DNA of 64,000 nucleotides. Origin: Streptomyces liliiviolaceus (lineage in GTDB: Bacteria; Actinomycetota; Actinomycetes; Streptomycetales; Streptomycetaceae). The stretch is taken from assembly GCF_018070025.1 (NCBI RefSeq), contig NZ_JAGPYQ010000002.1, positions 2,418,001-2,482,000 on the forward strand, given 5' to 3'. Below the pieces are notes generated by a model. It ran no database searches, had not been told where the DNA came from, and saw only the letters and a program-made list of their open reading frames with translations. The translations under genes and the position numbers were made by a program. Positions 36,414-47,047 of the stretch are shown here, one piece after another; positions within the stretch are counted from its first letter, which is position 1; every line of letters starts with the position of its first letter.

Positions 36414-37790
36414 ATGCCGTCGCGTCCCGGACCCGGCAGAGTCGCGCTGGCCAGTTACATCGGCAGTGTGATCGAGTGGTACGACTTCAACATCTACGGG
36501 CTGGCGGCCGCGTTGGTGTTCAGTCAGCAGTTCTTCCCGGAGTTCTCCGATACGGGTGGCACGCTCGCCTCGCTCGCCGCATTCGCGGTCGGGTTCGTTG
36601 CGCGGCCCTTCGGGGCGATCGTGGCCGGCCACTTCGGTGACCGACTGGGTCGCAAGTCGATGCTGGTGTTGTCGCTGCTGACGATGGGTGTGGCGACCAC
36701 GGCGATCGGGCTCCTGCCGACCTATGCGGCGATCGGAGTGTGGGCGCCGATCCTGTTGGTGACACTCCGGCTGGTCCAGGGCATCGGCGTAGGGGGAGAG
36801 TGGGGCGGGGCCGCGCTCATGGCGGTGGAGCATGCACCGCCGAATCGGCGCGCGCTGTACGGAGCTTTCCCTCAGGTCGGCATCCCGACCGGCATCCTGC
36901 TGTCCCAGCTGGCCTTCCTGCTCATGACGCAGGTTTTCTCTCCGGAAGCGATGCAGGCCTGGGCCTGGCGCCTGCCGTTCCTGTTCAGCGCGGTCCTCAT
37001 CATCGTCGGACTCGTGGTGCGGATGTCCATCACGGAGACCGGCGAGTTCGAGCATGCCCGCGAGAGCCAGGACATCGCGCGGATACCGCTCTTTGAGGTG
37101 TTCCGCCGTTCACCACTGCAGGTGCTGTCAGGAAGCCTGCTGTCCTTGGCCGGTCCCACACTGGGCACGTTCCTGTCGGTTTACATGGTCAGTTACGGGA
37201 CGAGGCAACTGAGTCTGGAATCGGACACGATGCTGTGGATCACCGTCGCCCTGAGCATCCCGTGGATCGCGATGATGCTGTTCGCCGGTCGCGCGAGTGA
37301 CCGTCTGGGCAGGAAGCGGATGTTCATGATCGGCACCGGCCTCGCGGTTGTCGCGGTTTGGCCGATGTTCTGGCTGGTGAACACCGCCATGGTGCCGCTG
37401 ATCTTCGCAGGACTGCTCCTGCTGACTATCGCGAACTCGATCATCAACGGAGCCCAGACAGCCATGCTCACCCTGATGTTTCCGGCTTCGGTGCGCTACA
37501 GCGGTGCGTCCCTGTGTTTCCAGGTCGGATCGATCATCGGCGGCGGGCTTGTGCCGCTGGCAGCCGAGTCGCTCTACGCCCGTTTCGGCTCCGCGAACGC
37601 CGTGGCAGCGCTGATTGGAGGGGTATGTGCGGTCAGCCTGCTGGCCGTCCTTCCGGTACGGCGCGCACTGCTCGATGTAGGCGTGTCGACAGACGAACCG
37701 AAGCCCTTGGGGTCAGGGACTGGACTGACCGAGCTTGATGGAACGAGTGCGCCGGAGGCTGCCCGCGCTGCAGCCCCAGAAGCTCGCTGA
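36414..37790 (+). CDS. MFS transporter of the metabolite:H+ symporter (MHS) family
   Basis: A 458-residue carrier with 12 predicted helices. The MHS signature is clear: IGSVIEWYDFNIYG near the N-terminus, GDRLGRKSML in loop 2-3, RLVQGIGVGGEWGGAALM, and GRASDRLGRKRMFM in the second half. MHS proteins import carboxylates and aromatic acids such as shikimate, dicarboxylates and protocatechuate. AAGGAGGAG precedes the ATG. Operator pair A upstream links it with the demethylase and ABC genes, suggesting uptake of a methoxylated aromatic acid. Confidence 0.85.
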   Translation: MPSRPGPGRVALASYIGSVIEWYDFNIYGLAAALVFSQQFFPEFSDTGGTLASLAAFAVGFVARPFGAIVAGHFGDRLGRKSMLVLSLLTMGVATTAIGLLPTYAAIGVWAPILLVTLRLVQGIGVGGEWGGAALMAVEHAPPNRRALYGAFPQVGIPTGILLSQLAFLLMTQVFSPEAMQAWAWRLPFLFSAVLIIVGLVVRMSITETGEFEHARESQDIARIPLFEVFRRSPLQVLSGSLLSLAGPTLGTFLSVYMVSYGTRQLSLESDTMLWITVALSIPWIAMMLFAGRASDRLGRKRMFMIGTGLAVVAVWPMFWLVNTAMVPLIFAGLLLLTIANSIINGAQTAMLTLMFPASVRYSGASLCFQVGSIIGGGLVPLAAESLYARFGSANAVAALIGGVCAVSLLAVLPVRRALLDVGVSTDEPKPLGSGTGLTELDGTSAPEAARAAAPEAR

Positions 37791-38630
37791 CGGCAGCCCG
37801 GATCTACCCAGGACGAAAGGGCTTACATGCTGGAGCCGGCCACCGCGCCTTTCGCGGCTGTCCGTGCTTCCGATGGACACGGCCGAGGAGAAATTCACCG
37901 GAAGCGGTACGAGCGCGGGAAGACCTGCGGCGTGGCCGAGGCCGGTTTACACGAAACCGACGTTGCCCGTGGCCTGCCGCAACCGTCCGGCCACGGCCCA
38001 AACTGTGAGCCTCGAAGGGTCGACGTCGGCTCCCTCCACCCGTCTGTGAGGTGGACCGTGAACGAATGGGAACCACCGACCGAGCACCGTCAGTCGCGCG
38101 CCAACCGGCTCCGCGGCCCGAGTGGATCCGACGTATGCCGGAACAACCCGCCCGCACCGTTCTGATGTCTGGGCCCTTACATGGACTGCGCCGACGGCGT
38201 TTGCCGAAGCTGGCTTCTGCGGCCATGACCTGAGACATGCGGCACACGCCCGCCGGGCTGACCCACCTCGGTGCACGGCCACCCGATGACAGCGATCGGC
38301 ACGGCACCGTCTGCCCGCCCCGGCACCAGAACTGGACCGCCGCCCTACGCGGGGCATGAGCACTGACGAGCCCCTCGACGCCTCGCCCGCACCTGAGCCG
38401 AAGCCCCGACTCGGCATACCAGGCGCCTCTCACCCTGAACTCGCGCAGATCTACGTGAAATCCGCTTGGCCAAAAGCTTTCTGACGCCACATCACACCTA
38501 TCGAGCAGCACTTCGCCGCGAGCGGCAAGCAGGCACACCTGCGGATATCCATCCTGGGGACGAGGGTCCGCAGTCGGCGTGCAACCACCCGACGGGCGAC
38601 AAAGCAGGTCGGCAGGCCTCACGTAAAGAG
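37791..38630. other. long interval without a supported gene
   Basis: About 840 bases. Frames on both strands are broken or Arg/Pro-rich. No hairpin terminator or mobile-element signature was recognised. It may be a decayed gene between two co-regulated transport units. Confidence 0.4.
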
Positions 38631-38663
38631 TCTATTCAGCAGAATGAGTGTCTGTTATACAGG
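38631..38663 (+). promoter_or_regulatory. operator pair B (CTRYTNWRYAG x2) before the ABC importer
   Basis: CTATTCAGCAG begins at 38632 and CTGTTATACAG at 38652, again 20 bp apart, about 85 bp upstream of the binding-protein start. The sequence downstream (CTCGTGTTG) matches pair A (TTCGCGTTG). Confidence 0.75.
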
Positions 38664-38746
38664 ACACCTCGTGTTGCCGCTGGCGGAGCCGACGGCAGTA
38701 CCCCGAGAAGCACGCCGGGCAATGTGGCCCGCGAAGGAGGCACCAG

Positions 38747-40009
38747 GTGTTCAAAAGCAGCAGACGCAGCAGGTGGATCGGCGCCCTGATGGCCGGGGCC
38801 TGCATTGCCCCGATGCTGACCGCGTGCGGAGGAGGGGACTCCGCCAGCGGTTCGGGCGGTAACACGATCCGCTTCCTGGGACACACCGGTCTCCAGGCCT
38901 CCATGGACGAAGTCATCAAGGCATTCGAAACAGCACACCCTGACATCCACGTGCAGACGCAGTACGCACCCGCCGGACCGACCTACGGCCAGACACTCAT
39001 CACCCAGATCCAGGGCGGCAACGCACCGGACGTCTTCTACGGGAACGGTGGTACGGGCGCGACGGAGTCGCTCATTCCGTTGGCGAAGTCCGGCAAACTG
39101 CTGGACCTGTCAGGACAGGCCTGGGCGGCTGACATCCCCAAGGCTGCGGAAGGCATGTACAAGGTCGACGGCAAGACGTACGGGCTGATGATGGACGAGT
39201 CTCCTCAGGGAATCCTGTACAAGCCGGCAGCCTTCAAGAGCATGGGTCTCAGCACTCCTAAGACCTTCTCGGACGTGCTGGCACTCTGTAAGGCTGCCCG
39301 CGGCAAGGACAAGTACGGGATTTCCCTGTCCGGGCAGTCGGCCGGGTACGCGGCAGAGATCGTCGCCGCCAGCCTCGTCTACAGCGCCGAGCCTCAATGG
39401 AATACGAAGCGAAACGCCGGGGAGGTCACCTTCTCCGGCACCTCCGGCTGGGAGGAAACCCTGGAGCGGTTCCGGCAGATGCGCAAGGCGGACTGTTTCC
39501 AACCGGGTGCGGAATCCGCCAGCACGCCCCAGTCCTTCGAGCCGATGACGTCCGGAAAGGCGCTCATGACCATCGTCCCTTCGGGGGCGCTGGGGGCAGT
39601 CGCCGCAGGCAAGCCGAACGACTGGGCCATGGTCGCCTTCCCGGGCGATACGGAGGCTCAGACCAGGGTTTCCGTCGGTTACCAGGATGCGCTCGGCGTG
39701 TCGGCTGCCACGAAGAAGAAGACGGCCGCGCTGCAATTCCTCGACTTCGTCGCCGGTGACGGTGCTTCCACACGAGCCGAACTGAGCGGCACGGTCTCGC
39801 TGGCGCAGGCCAAGGCCGGCGACCTGCCCAAGACCTTGCAAGGTTTCAAGCAGCCCTACGACAAGAATCTGACGATCGCTCGGCCTCACGACCAGTGGGC
39901 GGGCGGCGGCGCCATGAATGCGCTCAGCACTGCTGTCGTGGCCTTCATGACTGGCCAGAGCAGCGCTGTCGACGCTCTCAAGACCGTCGACAAGGCGTGG
40001 GGTCAGTAG
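38747..40009 (+). CDS. ABC importer substrate-binding lipoprotein (family 1, sugar type)
   Basis: A 420-residue extracellular lipoprotein; the lipobox is MLTACG. It has the family-1 solute-binding fold: IRFLGHTGLQASMDEVIKAF, GGNAPDVFYGNGGTG, LLYKP-like ILYKPAAFKSMGL and GWEETLERFRQMRK. GTG 38747 has GAAGGAGG before it. It is first of a three-gene importer operon. The family binds di- and oligosaccharides and glycosides; the ligand here could be a plant glycoside. Confidence 0.87.
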   Translation: MFKSSRRSRWIGALMAGACIAPMLTACGGGDSASGSGGNTIRFLGHTGLQASMDEVIKAFETAHPDIHVQTQYAPAGPTYGQTLITQIQGGNAPDVFYGNGGTGATESLIPLAKSGKLLDLSGQAWAADIPKAAEGMYKVDGKTYGLMMDESPQGILYKPAAFKSMGLSTPKTFSDVLALCKAARGKDKYGISLSGQSAGYAAEIVAASLVYSAEPQWNTKRNAGEVTFSGTSGWEETLERFRQMRKADCFQPGAESASTPQSFEPMTSGKALMTIVPSGALGAVAAGKPNDWAMVAFPGDTEAQTRVSVGYQDALGVSAATKKKTAALQFLDFVAGDGASTRAELSGTVSLAQAKAGDLPKTLQGFKQPYDKNLTIARPHDQWAGGGAMNALSTAVVAFMTGQSSAVDALKTVDKAWGQ

Positions 40010-40010
40010 G

Positions 40011-40994
40011 ATGAGAGCCGAAAAGGCATCAGCCGACGAGACCTGCCGGCGATCGCAAGACGGGGCGGTGCACGAGCCGCTCCAGCACGTCGAAGAAACC
40101 GGCATCCGTATAGGGCCCGGGCGCAGCCGTTCGCGCCTGGCCGCTCCGCTGTACTGGGCCGTGCCTGGTGTCGCCTTCGCGGTCGCCGTGCATTTCGTCC
40201 TCGTCGGGGCCGGCGCGGTATACGCGTTCACCGACTGGAACGGCACCGGCGAGGCCACCTGGATCGGGCTGGACAACTTCCGCGAGATCGTCCACAGCGT
40301 GGGCGCCCGCAGCGCTCTGCTCAACACGATCGTCCTCGCGACTGTCTCGGTCGTTCTGGCCAATGTGATCGGACTGGGCCTGGCTCTGGGCCTCCACCGG
40401 ACCATCCGCTCACGCAACTTTCTGCGCGCAGTGTTCTTCGCGCCGGTGGTACTCAGTTCCCTGGCCGTCTCCTACATCTGGCAGTTCATCTTCGACGCGC
40501 AGGGGCCGCTGAACAGGTTCCTCGCAGTGGTCGGCCTTGAGTCGTGGGCCCGGCCCTGGCTCGCCGACCCGACCTGGGCCAAGTGGACCGTACTGGTCGT
40601 CCTTGTGTGGCAGTACTCCGGGCTCGCCATGGCTCTGTACCTCGCCGGACTGCAAGGCGTTCCGGAGGAGATCGAGGAAGCCGCCGCCATCGACGGGGCC
40701 TCCACTCTTCGGCGGTTCCGGGCGATCATCCTGCCGCTGCTTGCCCCGGCGATGACGACCAGCATCACCTTGACCACGGTGTTCAGCCTGCGGGTGTTCG
40801 ACCAGGTCTTGGCCCTCACCGGAGGTGGCCCTGCCGATGCGTCGGAGACGCTGGCGACGCAGGTCTACAAGCAGACATTCGTGTCGGGACGGTTCGGGTA
40901 CGGAGCTGCCCTCGCCCTTGTCCTGACGGCTCTCGTCGCCTGCGTCTCGATCTTGCAGCTGGTGATTCTGCGCAACCGAGAAAAGAGACTGTGA
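40011..40994 (+). CDS. ABC sugar-type importer permease (MalF-like)
   Basis: A 327-residue membrane protein with about six helices and the EAA loop EEIEEAAAIDGASTLRRFRA that contacts the ATPase. The N-terminal 45 residues are hydrophilic. It starts 1 bp after the binding-protein stop and overlaps the next permease. No ATPase gene is present; Streptomyces commonly uses the shared MsiK ATPase for such importers. Confidence 0.87.
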   Translation: MRAEKASADETCRRSQDGAVHEPLQHVEETGIRIGPGRSRSRLAAPLYWAVPGVAFAVAVHFVLVGAGAVYAFTDWNGTGEATWIGLDNFREIVHSVGARSALLNTIVLATVSVVLANVIGLGLALGLHRTIRSRNFLRAVFFAPVVLSSLAVSYIWQFIFDAQGPLNRFLAVVGLESWARPWLADPTWAKWTVLVVLVWQYSGLAMALYLAGLQGVPEEIEEAAAIDGASTLRRFRAIILPLLAPAMTTSITLTTVFSLRVFDQVLALTGGGPADASETLATQVYKQTFVSGRFGYGAALALVLTALVACVSILQLVILRNREKRL

Positions 40995-41833
40995 TGGCTA
41001 TGGCCCGCTATACCGCGCGGACTTTCGCCCGTGAGCTGCTCCTGCTGGCAGTAGCGGCGATCTGGGCAGTGCCCTTCTTTCTGCTGATCCTGGTGTCTCT
41101 CAAGCCGTCTGAGGAGATGCTCAGCAGTCCGATGTCCGTTCCTCGGCACCCGGACTTCTCGAACTTCGCCCAGGCATGGGACGGCAGTTCCGGCGTGTCT
41201 CTTTCTCAGGCGATGGTCAACAGTCTTGTGATAACGGTCGGCAGCGTTGTGTCGCTGGTCGTCATCGGGGCGCTGTGTGCGTACGTCATCGCCCGGCGCC
41301 CCGGCCGGCTCGGCTCCGGGCTCTACGGACTCTTCGTCGTCGGGATCGTCGTTCCCTTTCAGCTGGGAATTGTCCCGGCCTACGCCCTCCTGCGTGAACT
41401 GGACCTGGCCGGCACCTACATAGGGATGATCCTGCTCTACACCGGCCTGCTGATGCCGCTGGCAGTCTTCCTGTACACGGGTTTCGTCCGAACGCTGCCG
41501 CGGGACTACGAGGAGGCGGCCTACATCGATGGGGCGTCGCGCCTGCAGACGTTCATTCGGATTGTCTTTCCGCTGCTCCGGCCGATCACGGCAACCGTGG
41601 CGGTGATCACTGGGGTGATGGTGTGGAACGACTTCTTCGTCCAGCTGATCTTCTTGTCCGGAAGCTCTCTGCAGACCGTTCCGGTGGCCGTGTACTCGTT
41701 CGTCGGTGAGTACGTGACGCAGTGGAACATCATCTTCGCCGCAGTAGGCGCGTCCGTTCTTCCCATCCTCGCGTTCTATCTCATCGCACAGCGACAGTTG
41801 ATTCGCGGGTTCACCGGAGGCATCAAAGCCTGA
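40994..41833 (+). CDS. ABC sugar-type importer permease (MalG-like)
   Basis: A 279-residue membrane protein with six predicted helices and the EAA motif DYEEAAYIDGASRLQTFIRI. The start ATG overlaps the stop of the first permease (TGATG). Forms the channel with the preceding gene product. Last gene of the importer operon, followed by a hairpin. Confidence 0.87.
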   Translation: MAMARYTARTFARELLLLAVAAIWAVPFFLLILVSLKPSEEMLSSPMSVPRHPDFSNFAQAWDGSSGVSLSQAMVNSLVITVGSVVSLVVIGALCAYVIARRPGRLGSGLYGLFVVGIVVPFQLGIVPAYALLRELDLAGTYIGMILLYTGLLMPLAVFLYTGFVRTLPRDYEEAAYIDGASRLQTFIRIVFPLLRPITATVAVITGVMVWNDFFVQLIFLSGSSLQTVPVAVYSFVGEYVTQWNIIFAAVGASVLPILAFYLIAQRQLIRGFTGGIKA

Positions 41834-41841
41834 CGTTCCCG

Positions 41842-41860
41842 GCCGGGCCAGCAGCCCGGG
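41842..41860. terminator. hairpin between convergent importer and ROK genes
   Basis: CCGGGC and GCCCGG form a 6-bp GC stem over a 5-nt loop, 10 bp after the permease stop. It may serve both convergent units. Confidence 0.5.
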
Positions 41861-41984
41861 CATAGGCAGCAGCAGCCCGCCGCGGGCGTACCCAGTGGCG
41901 GAGCTGCTGCGTTGCCGGTCGGCAGGCCCGTGCCCCGTTCGTGTGCGGCGTCTGCAGTCCGCTCCCGGTGGTGCGTCCGGTCTG

Positions 41985-43316
41985 TCATGTCGGCCGGGCC
42001 GGGAAGCGGTCTGCGTCCACGCGTCGTGCAACGGGGTCGGAGAGCGAGGTGTCGAGGTGCACGGATTCGGCGGACTCAGTGGGGTATGCGTGAGCCTTGC
42101 GCGGGTTGCCGTGCGGCAACCACTGACCGAGCATCTGCGGCTGCAGCAGTTCGTCGACGGCCAGCACGGCCGCGCCGAGGATGCCCTCGGCGCGGCCCAG
42201 GTCGGCTTCGGCGATGACGAGTTCGTCCGTCGCCAACGGCAGGGACCGTCTGGCCACGGCCTGGGAGATGGGGTCCCGGAAGACCGCCCCAGCCTGCGCC
42301 AGCCAGCCGGCGAGGTAGACGGTGGACGGGTTGAAGACACTGACGAGCATCGCCAACTGGGCACCGACCAGTTCCGCTGCTGTGGTGACGAGTTCGAGGC
42401 ATGTCGAGTCTTCGGCCTCACAACCGTCCAGCACGTCGGTGACGCTCAGGACAGAGGCGGCCCCCTGCAACCGTTCAGCCAGGAAGGGGCTGTCCCCCGC
42501 CAGCGCGGCGGCCTGCGCGTCCCGGACCAGGGCCCAGCCGCCTGCGAGCGCCTCCAGGCAGCCGAACTTGCCGCACCTGCACTGGTGCCGGGAGTCCACA
42601 GCAATCACGGTGTGCCCCAGGTCACCGGCCGCACCCCGTGCTCCGCGGTGTAGACGTCCTCTGGAGATCAGCCCCATACCGATCCCGGTACTCGCCTTGA
42701 CGAGCAGCACATTGTCACCAGCCAGCGTCCGCGTTTGGTTCCATGCCCCCAGGGCCATCACATTCGCGTCGTTGTCGACCCAGGCCGGCACCTGGTAATG
42801 GGACTCCAGCCGCGCGCGCAGGGGAAATCCGTGCCAGCCCGGCATGATCGGCGGCTGGACGGCGATACCGCGGGCGAAGTCAACCGGTCCGGGAATCCCA
42901 ACTCCCACAGCCCACAGCCGATGATCGGACTCCGGAGCGAGCAGCTGTGCGGAGACGGTGTGGAGGGTGGCCAGGGATGCTTCGGGGCCTGCACCGATGT
43001 CCCAGGCCACACGGCGTTGGGCCAGAACGGTCCCGTCGAGATCGGTGACGGCCACGTGCAGATGAGTGGCGCCGAACACCACGCCCAGGACAACACCACG
43101 GCCCGGCGTGATCCGAAGGATCCGGGAGGGTCGTCCGCCTGTGGAGGGCGCGGCTTCCCCTTCGGTGACGAGTCCTGCGCTGATCGCTTGGTCGACCCGC
43201 TGGGTGATGACCGTGCGGCCCAACCCGGTACTGCGGGTCAGGTCGGGCCGGGTCACGGCCACTCCCCTTCTGATCATGCTCAGGACCAGTGAGAGCGTTT
43301 GGGTGTGGTCGTTCAT
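41985..43316 (-). CDS. ROK-family transcriptional regulator
   Basis: A 443-residue protein. N-terminal winged HTH (TRPDLTRSTGLGRTVITQRV, residues ~22-42) and a ROK domain with VDNDANVMALGAW, STGIGMGLISRG, GDLGHTVIAV and the zinc motif CRCGKFGCLE. ATG 43316 starts directly before the HTH. Convergent with the ABC importer operon and divergent from the IclR gene. It is probably a sugar-responsive repressor, and one of several candidate binders of the operator pairs, although those sites are not next to it. Confidence 0.85.
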   Translation of the reverse strand: MNDHTQTLSLVLSMIRRGVAVTRPDLTRSTGLGRTVITQRVDQAISAGLVTEGEAAPSTGGRPSRILRITPGRGVVLGVVFGATHLHVAVTDLDGTVLAQRRVAWDIGAGPEASLATLHTVSAQLLAPESDHRLWAVGVGIPGPVDFARGIAVQPPIMPGWHGFPLRARLESHYQVPAWVDNDANVMALGAWNQTRTLAGDNVLLVKASTGIGMGLISRGRLHRGARGAAGDLGHTVIAVDSRHQCRCGKFGCLEALAGGWALVRDAQAAALAGDSPFLAERLQGAASVLSVTDVLDGCEAEDSTCLELVTTAAELVGAQLAMLVSVFNPSTVYLAGWLAQAGAVFRDPISQAVARRSLPLATDELVIAEADLGRAEGILGAAVLAVDELLQPQMLGQWLPHGNPRKAHAYPTESAESVHLDTSLSDPVARRVDADRFPARPT

Positions 43317-43466
43317 GCAGCGGAGTCTCCATGGGCCAGAGCCGACGCCACCCCGGCCATCACCTGCACAGGGGCAGAGGGGGCGGCGCGTCCTTGGGAA
43401 AAGGACGCGGCGGGACGAGCTTATGATCCTGCCCCGTTCGTTACACACCCCCTGCAGGGAAATGGA

Positions 43467-44330
43467 ATGAGCCGAGAGCCAGGTCCGTTCGGGGAAGGCA
43501 GAATTGACGGCATGGATACCCCGCCTGACAGCCTTGGCGAAATGCCGCCGCTGAGCGACCGTGCGACACCTGCCTATCCGATCGCCTCGGTGGAGAACAC
43601 GCTGCGCATCCTGCTGTTGCTCGGTGAGCGTGACCGGCTGAGCCTCGCCGATGTCGCCGCAGAACTGGACATCGCGCGATCGAGTGCGCACCGCCTCATG
43701 GCGATGCTCACGTACTACGACTTCGTGCGCCAGGACTCCGCCTCCCGGGCTTTTCGGCCCGGAGCCGCACTGGTCGATGTCGGCCTGTCCGCCGTCCGCG
43801 CCCTCGACATCCGGGCCCTGGCCCGGCCGGTCCTCACCGAGCTGGCCGCCTCGACGGAGATGACCGCGCATCTCGCGCTGCCGCGCGGCCGGGACATTTT
43901 GTACGTCGACGGGGTCGAGAGCCGCCGCACTATCAGGGCCGCGCTGCGTACCGGGGACACGCTGCCCGCACACGTGACGGGTGTGGGCAAGGCGCTGCTG
44001 GCGACCTTGAGCGACGACCAGCTGCGTCAGATGTACCGGGACGCTCCCCCGCAGGCGGTGACCGACAAGTCCGTCTCCAGTGTGGAGGCGCTGATCAAGG
44101 AAGCGCACAAGGCCCGGAAGGCCGGCTACGGCGTCAACCGGGGTGAAAGCGAACCCGGTGTCCTGTCCCTGGGGGTGGCTGTCAGCCTGCCGGAGCCCGG
44201 CATGTTCGCCGGTCTCGGTCTCGTCTGTCCGGAAGCGACGGCCGATCCCGAGTGGGAACCGCGCATCGCGGCACGTCTGCAGGCGGCAGCGGCGGAGCTA
44301 GCCAGGGAGATGAGCGTCTACCGGTCGTGA
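43467..44330 (+). CDS. IclR-family transcriptional regulator
   Basis: About 287 residues. Winged HTH at ~38-100 (RLSLADVAAELDIARSSAHR) and an IclR effector domain at ~115-285 (HLALPRGRDILYVDGVES, AHVTGVGKALLATLSDDQLR, YGVNRGESEPGVLSLGV). IclR proteins control aromatic acid and acetate catabolism and bind palindromic sites, often as two dimers. It is a prime candidate to bind the paired operators A-D. ATG 43467 is used; a start 45 bp later would also keep the HTH. Its 3' end overlaps the convergent folP gene by 13 bp. Confidence 0.85.
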   Translation: MSREPGPFGEGRIDGMDTPPDSLGEMPPLSDRATPAYPIASVENTLRILLLLGERDRLSLADVAAELDIARSSAHRLMAMLTYYDFVRQDSASRAFRPGAALVDVGLSAVRALDIRALARPVLTELAASTEMTAHLALPRGRDILYVDGVESRRTIRAALRTGDTLPAHVTGVGKALLATLSDDQLRQMYRDAPPQAVTDKSVSSVEALIKEAHKARKAGYGVNRGESEPGVLSLGVAVSLPEPGMFAGLGLVCPEATADPEWEPRIAARLQAAAAELAREMSVYRS

Positions 44331-45265
44331 AGCAGTGCCTGCGTCGCTGTGCCCGCCCTGGTGGGTGTGGGAGCGGCGGCGCACCAGGCGGCCGCGACCC
44401 GTACCGCGTCGCGGTTGGCCGGTACGTTGTGCACTCTGACGGCCCAGGCTCCTGCTGCTGCGGCCAGGGCGGAGACGGCGGTGGTCGCCGTGTCCCGCCC
44501 GGCCGCGGGGGTATCGGCACCGGGTTGCACGGTGGTGAGGAAGGATTTCCTCGACGCGCCGATCAGAACGGGAAAGCCGAGCCGGGTGAACGTGGCGAGG
44601 TGGGAGAGGAGTGTCCAGTCGTGGCATGGCGTCTTGGCGAATCCCAGGCCCGGGTCGAGCACGATCTGTTCCTCGCGGACGCCATGGTCGGTGAGGGCCT
44701 CGACGCGTCGGCGCAGTTCGGTGTGCACATCGGTGACGACATCCTTGTAGTGGGCGTGCTGGCGCATGATGCGGCTCGGCGCACGCCAGTGCATGACCAC
44801 GTACGGCACGCCGGTGTCTGCGATGACATCGGCCATCAAGGGATCGGCGAGTCCGCCGCTGACGTCGTTGACCATGTATGCCCCGGCCGCGAGGGCGGCC
44901 CGCGCCACCGGGGCATGCATGGTGTCGATACTGACCCGCACACCGCCGTCGGCGAGTTCGCGCACGACCGGCAGCACGCGGGCCAGTTCCTCACCGACCG
45001 GGACCGGGGTGGCTCCAGGGCGGGTGGATTCCCCGCCGACGTCGACGATGTCGGCTCCTTGCGAGGCCAGGGCGAACCCGTGTGCGACGGCATGTTCGGT
45101 GTCCGCGTGCAGGCCGCCGTCGGAGAAGGAGTCCGGTGTCACGTTGAGGATTCCCATTACGAGGCTTGCGCCGCCGGCAGGATGCAGTCCCTGAGCGTCA
45201 GTGCGCGGCCCCGGTGCGGTGGCCACTGCGGTCGCGGTCCGATCGGTGGGGAGGGTCGGCGTCAC
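44318..45265 (-). CDS. folP: dihydropteroate synthase
   Basis: A 315-residue enzyme joining 4-aminobenzoate to hydroxymethyl-dihydropterin diphosphate in folate synthesis. All signatures are present: GILNVTPDSFSDGG, DVGGESTRPGATP, VSIDTMHA, MVNDVSGG, DPGLGFAKT and GASRKSFL. The N-terminal 35 residues before MGILN are an extension from the GTG at 45265, which overlaps the folD stop. Streptomyces normally has a folP elsewhere in a folate operon. A copy here, in a demethylase cassette, implies a local boost of tetrahydrofolate supply. Confidence 0.88.
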   Translation of the reverse strand: MTPTLPTDRTATAVATAPGPRTDAQGLHPAGGASLVMGILNVTPDSFSDGGLHADTEHAVAHGFALASQGADIVDVGGESTRPGATPVPVGEELARVLPVVRELADGGVRVSIDTMHAPVARAALAAGAYMVNDVSGGLADPLMADVIADTGVPYVVMHWRAPSRIMRQHAHYKDVVTDVHTELRRRVEALTDHGVREEQIVLDPGLGFAKTPCHDWTLLSHLATFTRLGFPVLIGASRKSFLTTVQPGADTPAAGRDTATTAVSALAAAAGAWAVRVHNVPANRDAVRVAAAWCAAAPTPTRAGTATQALLHDR

Positions 45266-46110
45266 GGTTGCCCTTGCTCGAATGCCACCAGTGTGTTGGC
45301 CAGCAGCATGGCGATGGTCATCGGGCCGACCCCGCCGGGCACCGGAGTAAGCAGGCCCGCGTGTCCTTGGAGTTCGCGGCTGCGGACGTCGCCCCTCAAG
45401 CCGTGGTCCGTGCGGTGGATGCCGACATCCACCACCGCGGCGCCAGGTTTGACGTGTTCGGCTCCGATGAGGCCGCATACTCCGGCCGCCACCACCAGGA
45501 CGTCGGCCAGGCGGGTGATGGAGGGGAGATTCACCGTGTGCTTGTGCGCGACGGTGACCGTGGCATCGCGCTGCAGCAGCATGCGGGCCATGGGGCGCCC
45601 GACCAGTTCGGAGTGCCCGACCACGACGGCGTGTGCACCGCGCAGTTCGACGCCTTCGGCGTCCAGGAGCCACAGCACGCCGGCCGGAGTGCACGGGCGC
45701 AGCCCGTCGGCTCCGCGCGCCAGCAGCCCCGCACTGGCGGTGGTCAGGCCGTCGACGTCCTTCGTGACCGGGATGCGGTCGATCAGCGCGGCGCTGTCCA
45801 GGCCTTTGGGCAGCGGCAGTTGCAGGAGGATTCCGCAGACGTCCGGGTCGTCGGCGAGCTGGTCGATCAGGGCGGCGACGGCGGGATAGCTGGCCTCGGC
45901 CGGCAGGGTGTGGTGCACATCGCGCATCCCTGCCTCACGGATGGCCTGTCGCTTGGCGGCCACGTAGACGGCGCTGGCCGGGTCGTCGCCGACCAGGATG
46001 GTGGCCAGGCCCGGTGCTCGTTTGTGGATGCGGACGCTGTGGGCGACCTTCTCCGCCACCCGTGCCCGGATCCGCAGGGCGGTTGTCGTCCCGTCGATGA
46101 GTGTGGTCAT
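45262..46110 (-). CDS. folD: methylenetetrahydrofolate dehydrogenase/methenyltetrahydrofolate cyclohydrolase
   Basis: A 282-residue bifunctional enzyme converting methylene- to methenyl- and formyl-tetrahydrofolate. It has YVAAKRQAIREAG with the catalytic Lys, QLPLPKGLD, the VVVGHSELVGRPMARMLL nucleotide loop and PVPGGVGPMTIAML. Length is normal. Within the cassette it carries the demethylation-derived methylene group on to formyl-tetrahydrofolate. It overlaps folP by 4 bp and follows purU by 34 bp. Confidence 0.9.
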   Translation of the reverse strand: MTTLIDGTTTALRIRARVAEKVAHSVRIHKRAPGLATILVGDDPASAVYVAAKRQAIREAGMRDVHHTLPAEASYPAVAALIDQLADDPDVCGILLQLPLPKGLDSAALIDRIPVTKDVDGLTTASAGLLARGADGLRPCTPAGVLWLLDAEGVELRGAHAVVVGHSELVGRPMARMLLQRDATVTVAHKHTVNLPSITRLADVLVVAAGVCGLIGAEHVKPGAAVVDVGIHRTDHGLRGDVRSRELQGHAGLLTPVPGGVGPMTIAMLLANTLVAFEQGQP

Positions 46111-46144
46111 GACGGCTGCACCAACCGCCGCGGCAGCGGGCTGC

Positions 46145-47043
<899 letters not shown>

Positions 47044-47047
<4 letters not shown>

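Noticed and set aside
37791..38630. Minus-strand frame of 272 codons between the MHS and ABC genes
   Set aside because: Composition is Arg/Ser/Gly-rich, the start is not supported, and no family motif is visible; kept as an empty interval.
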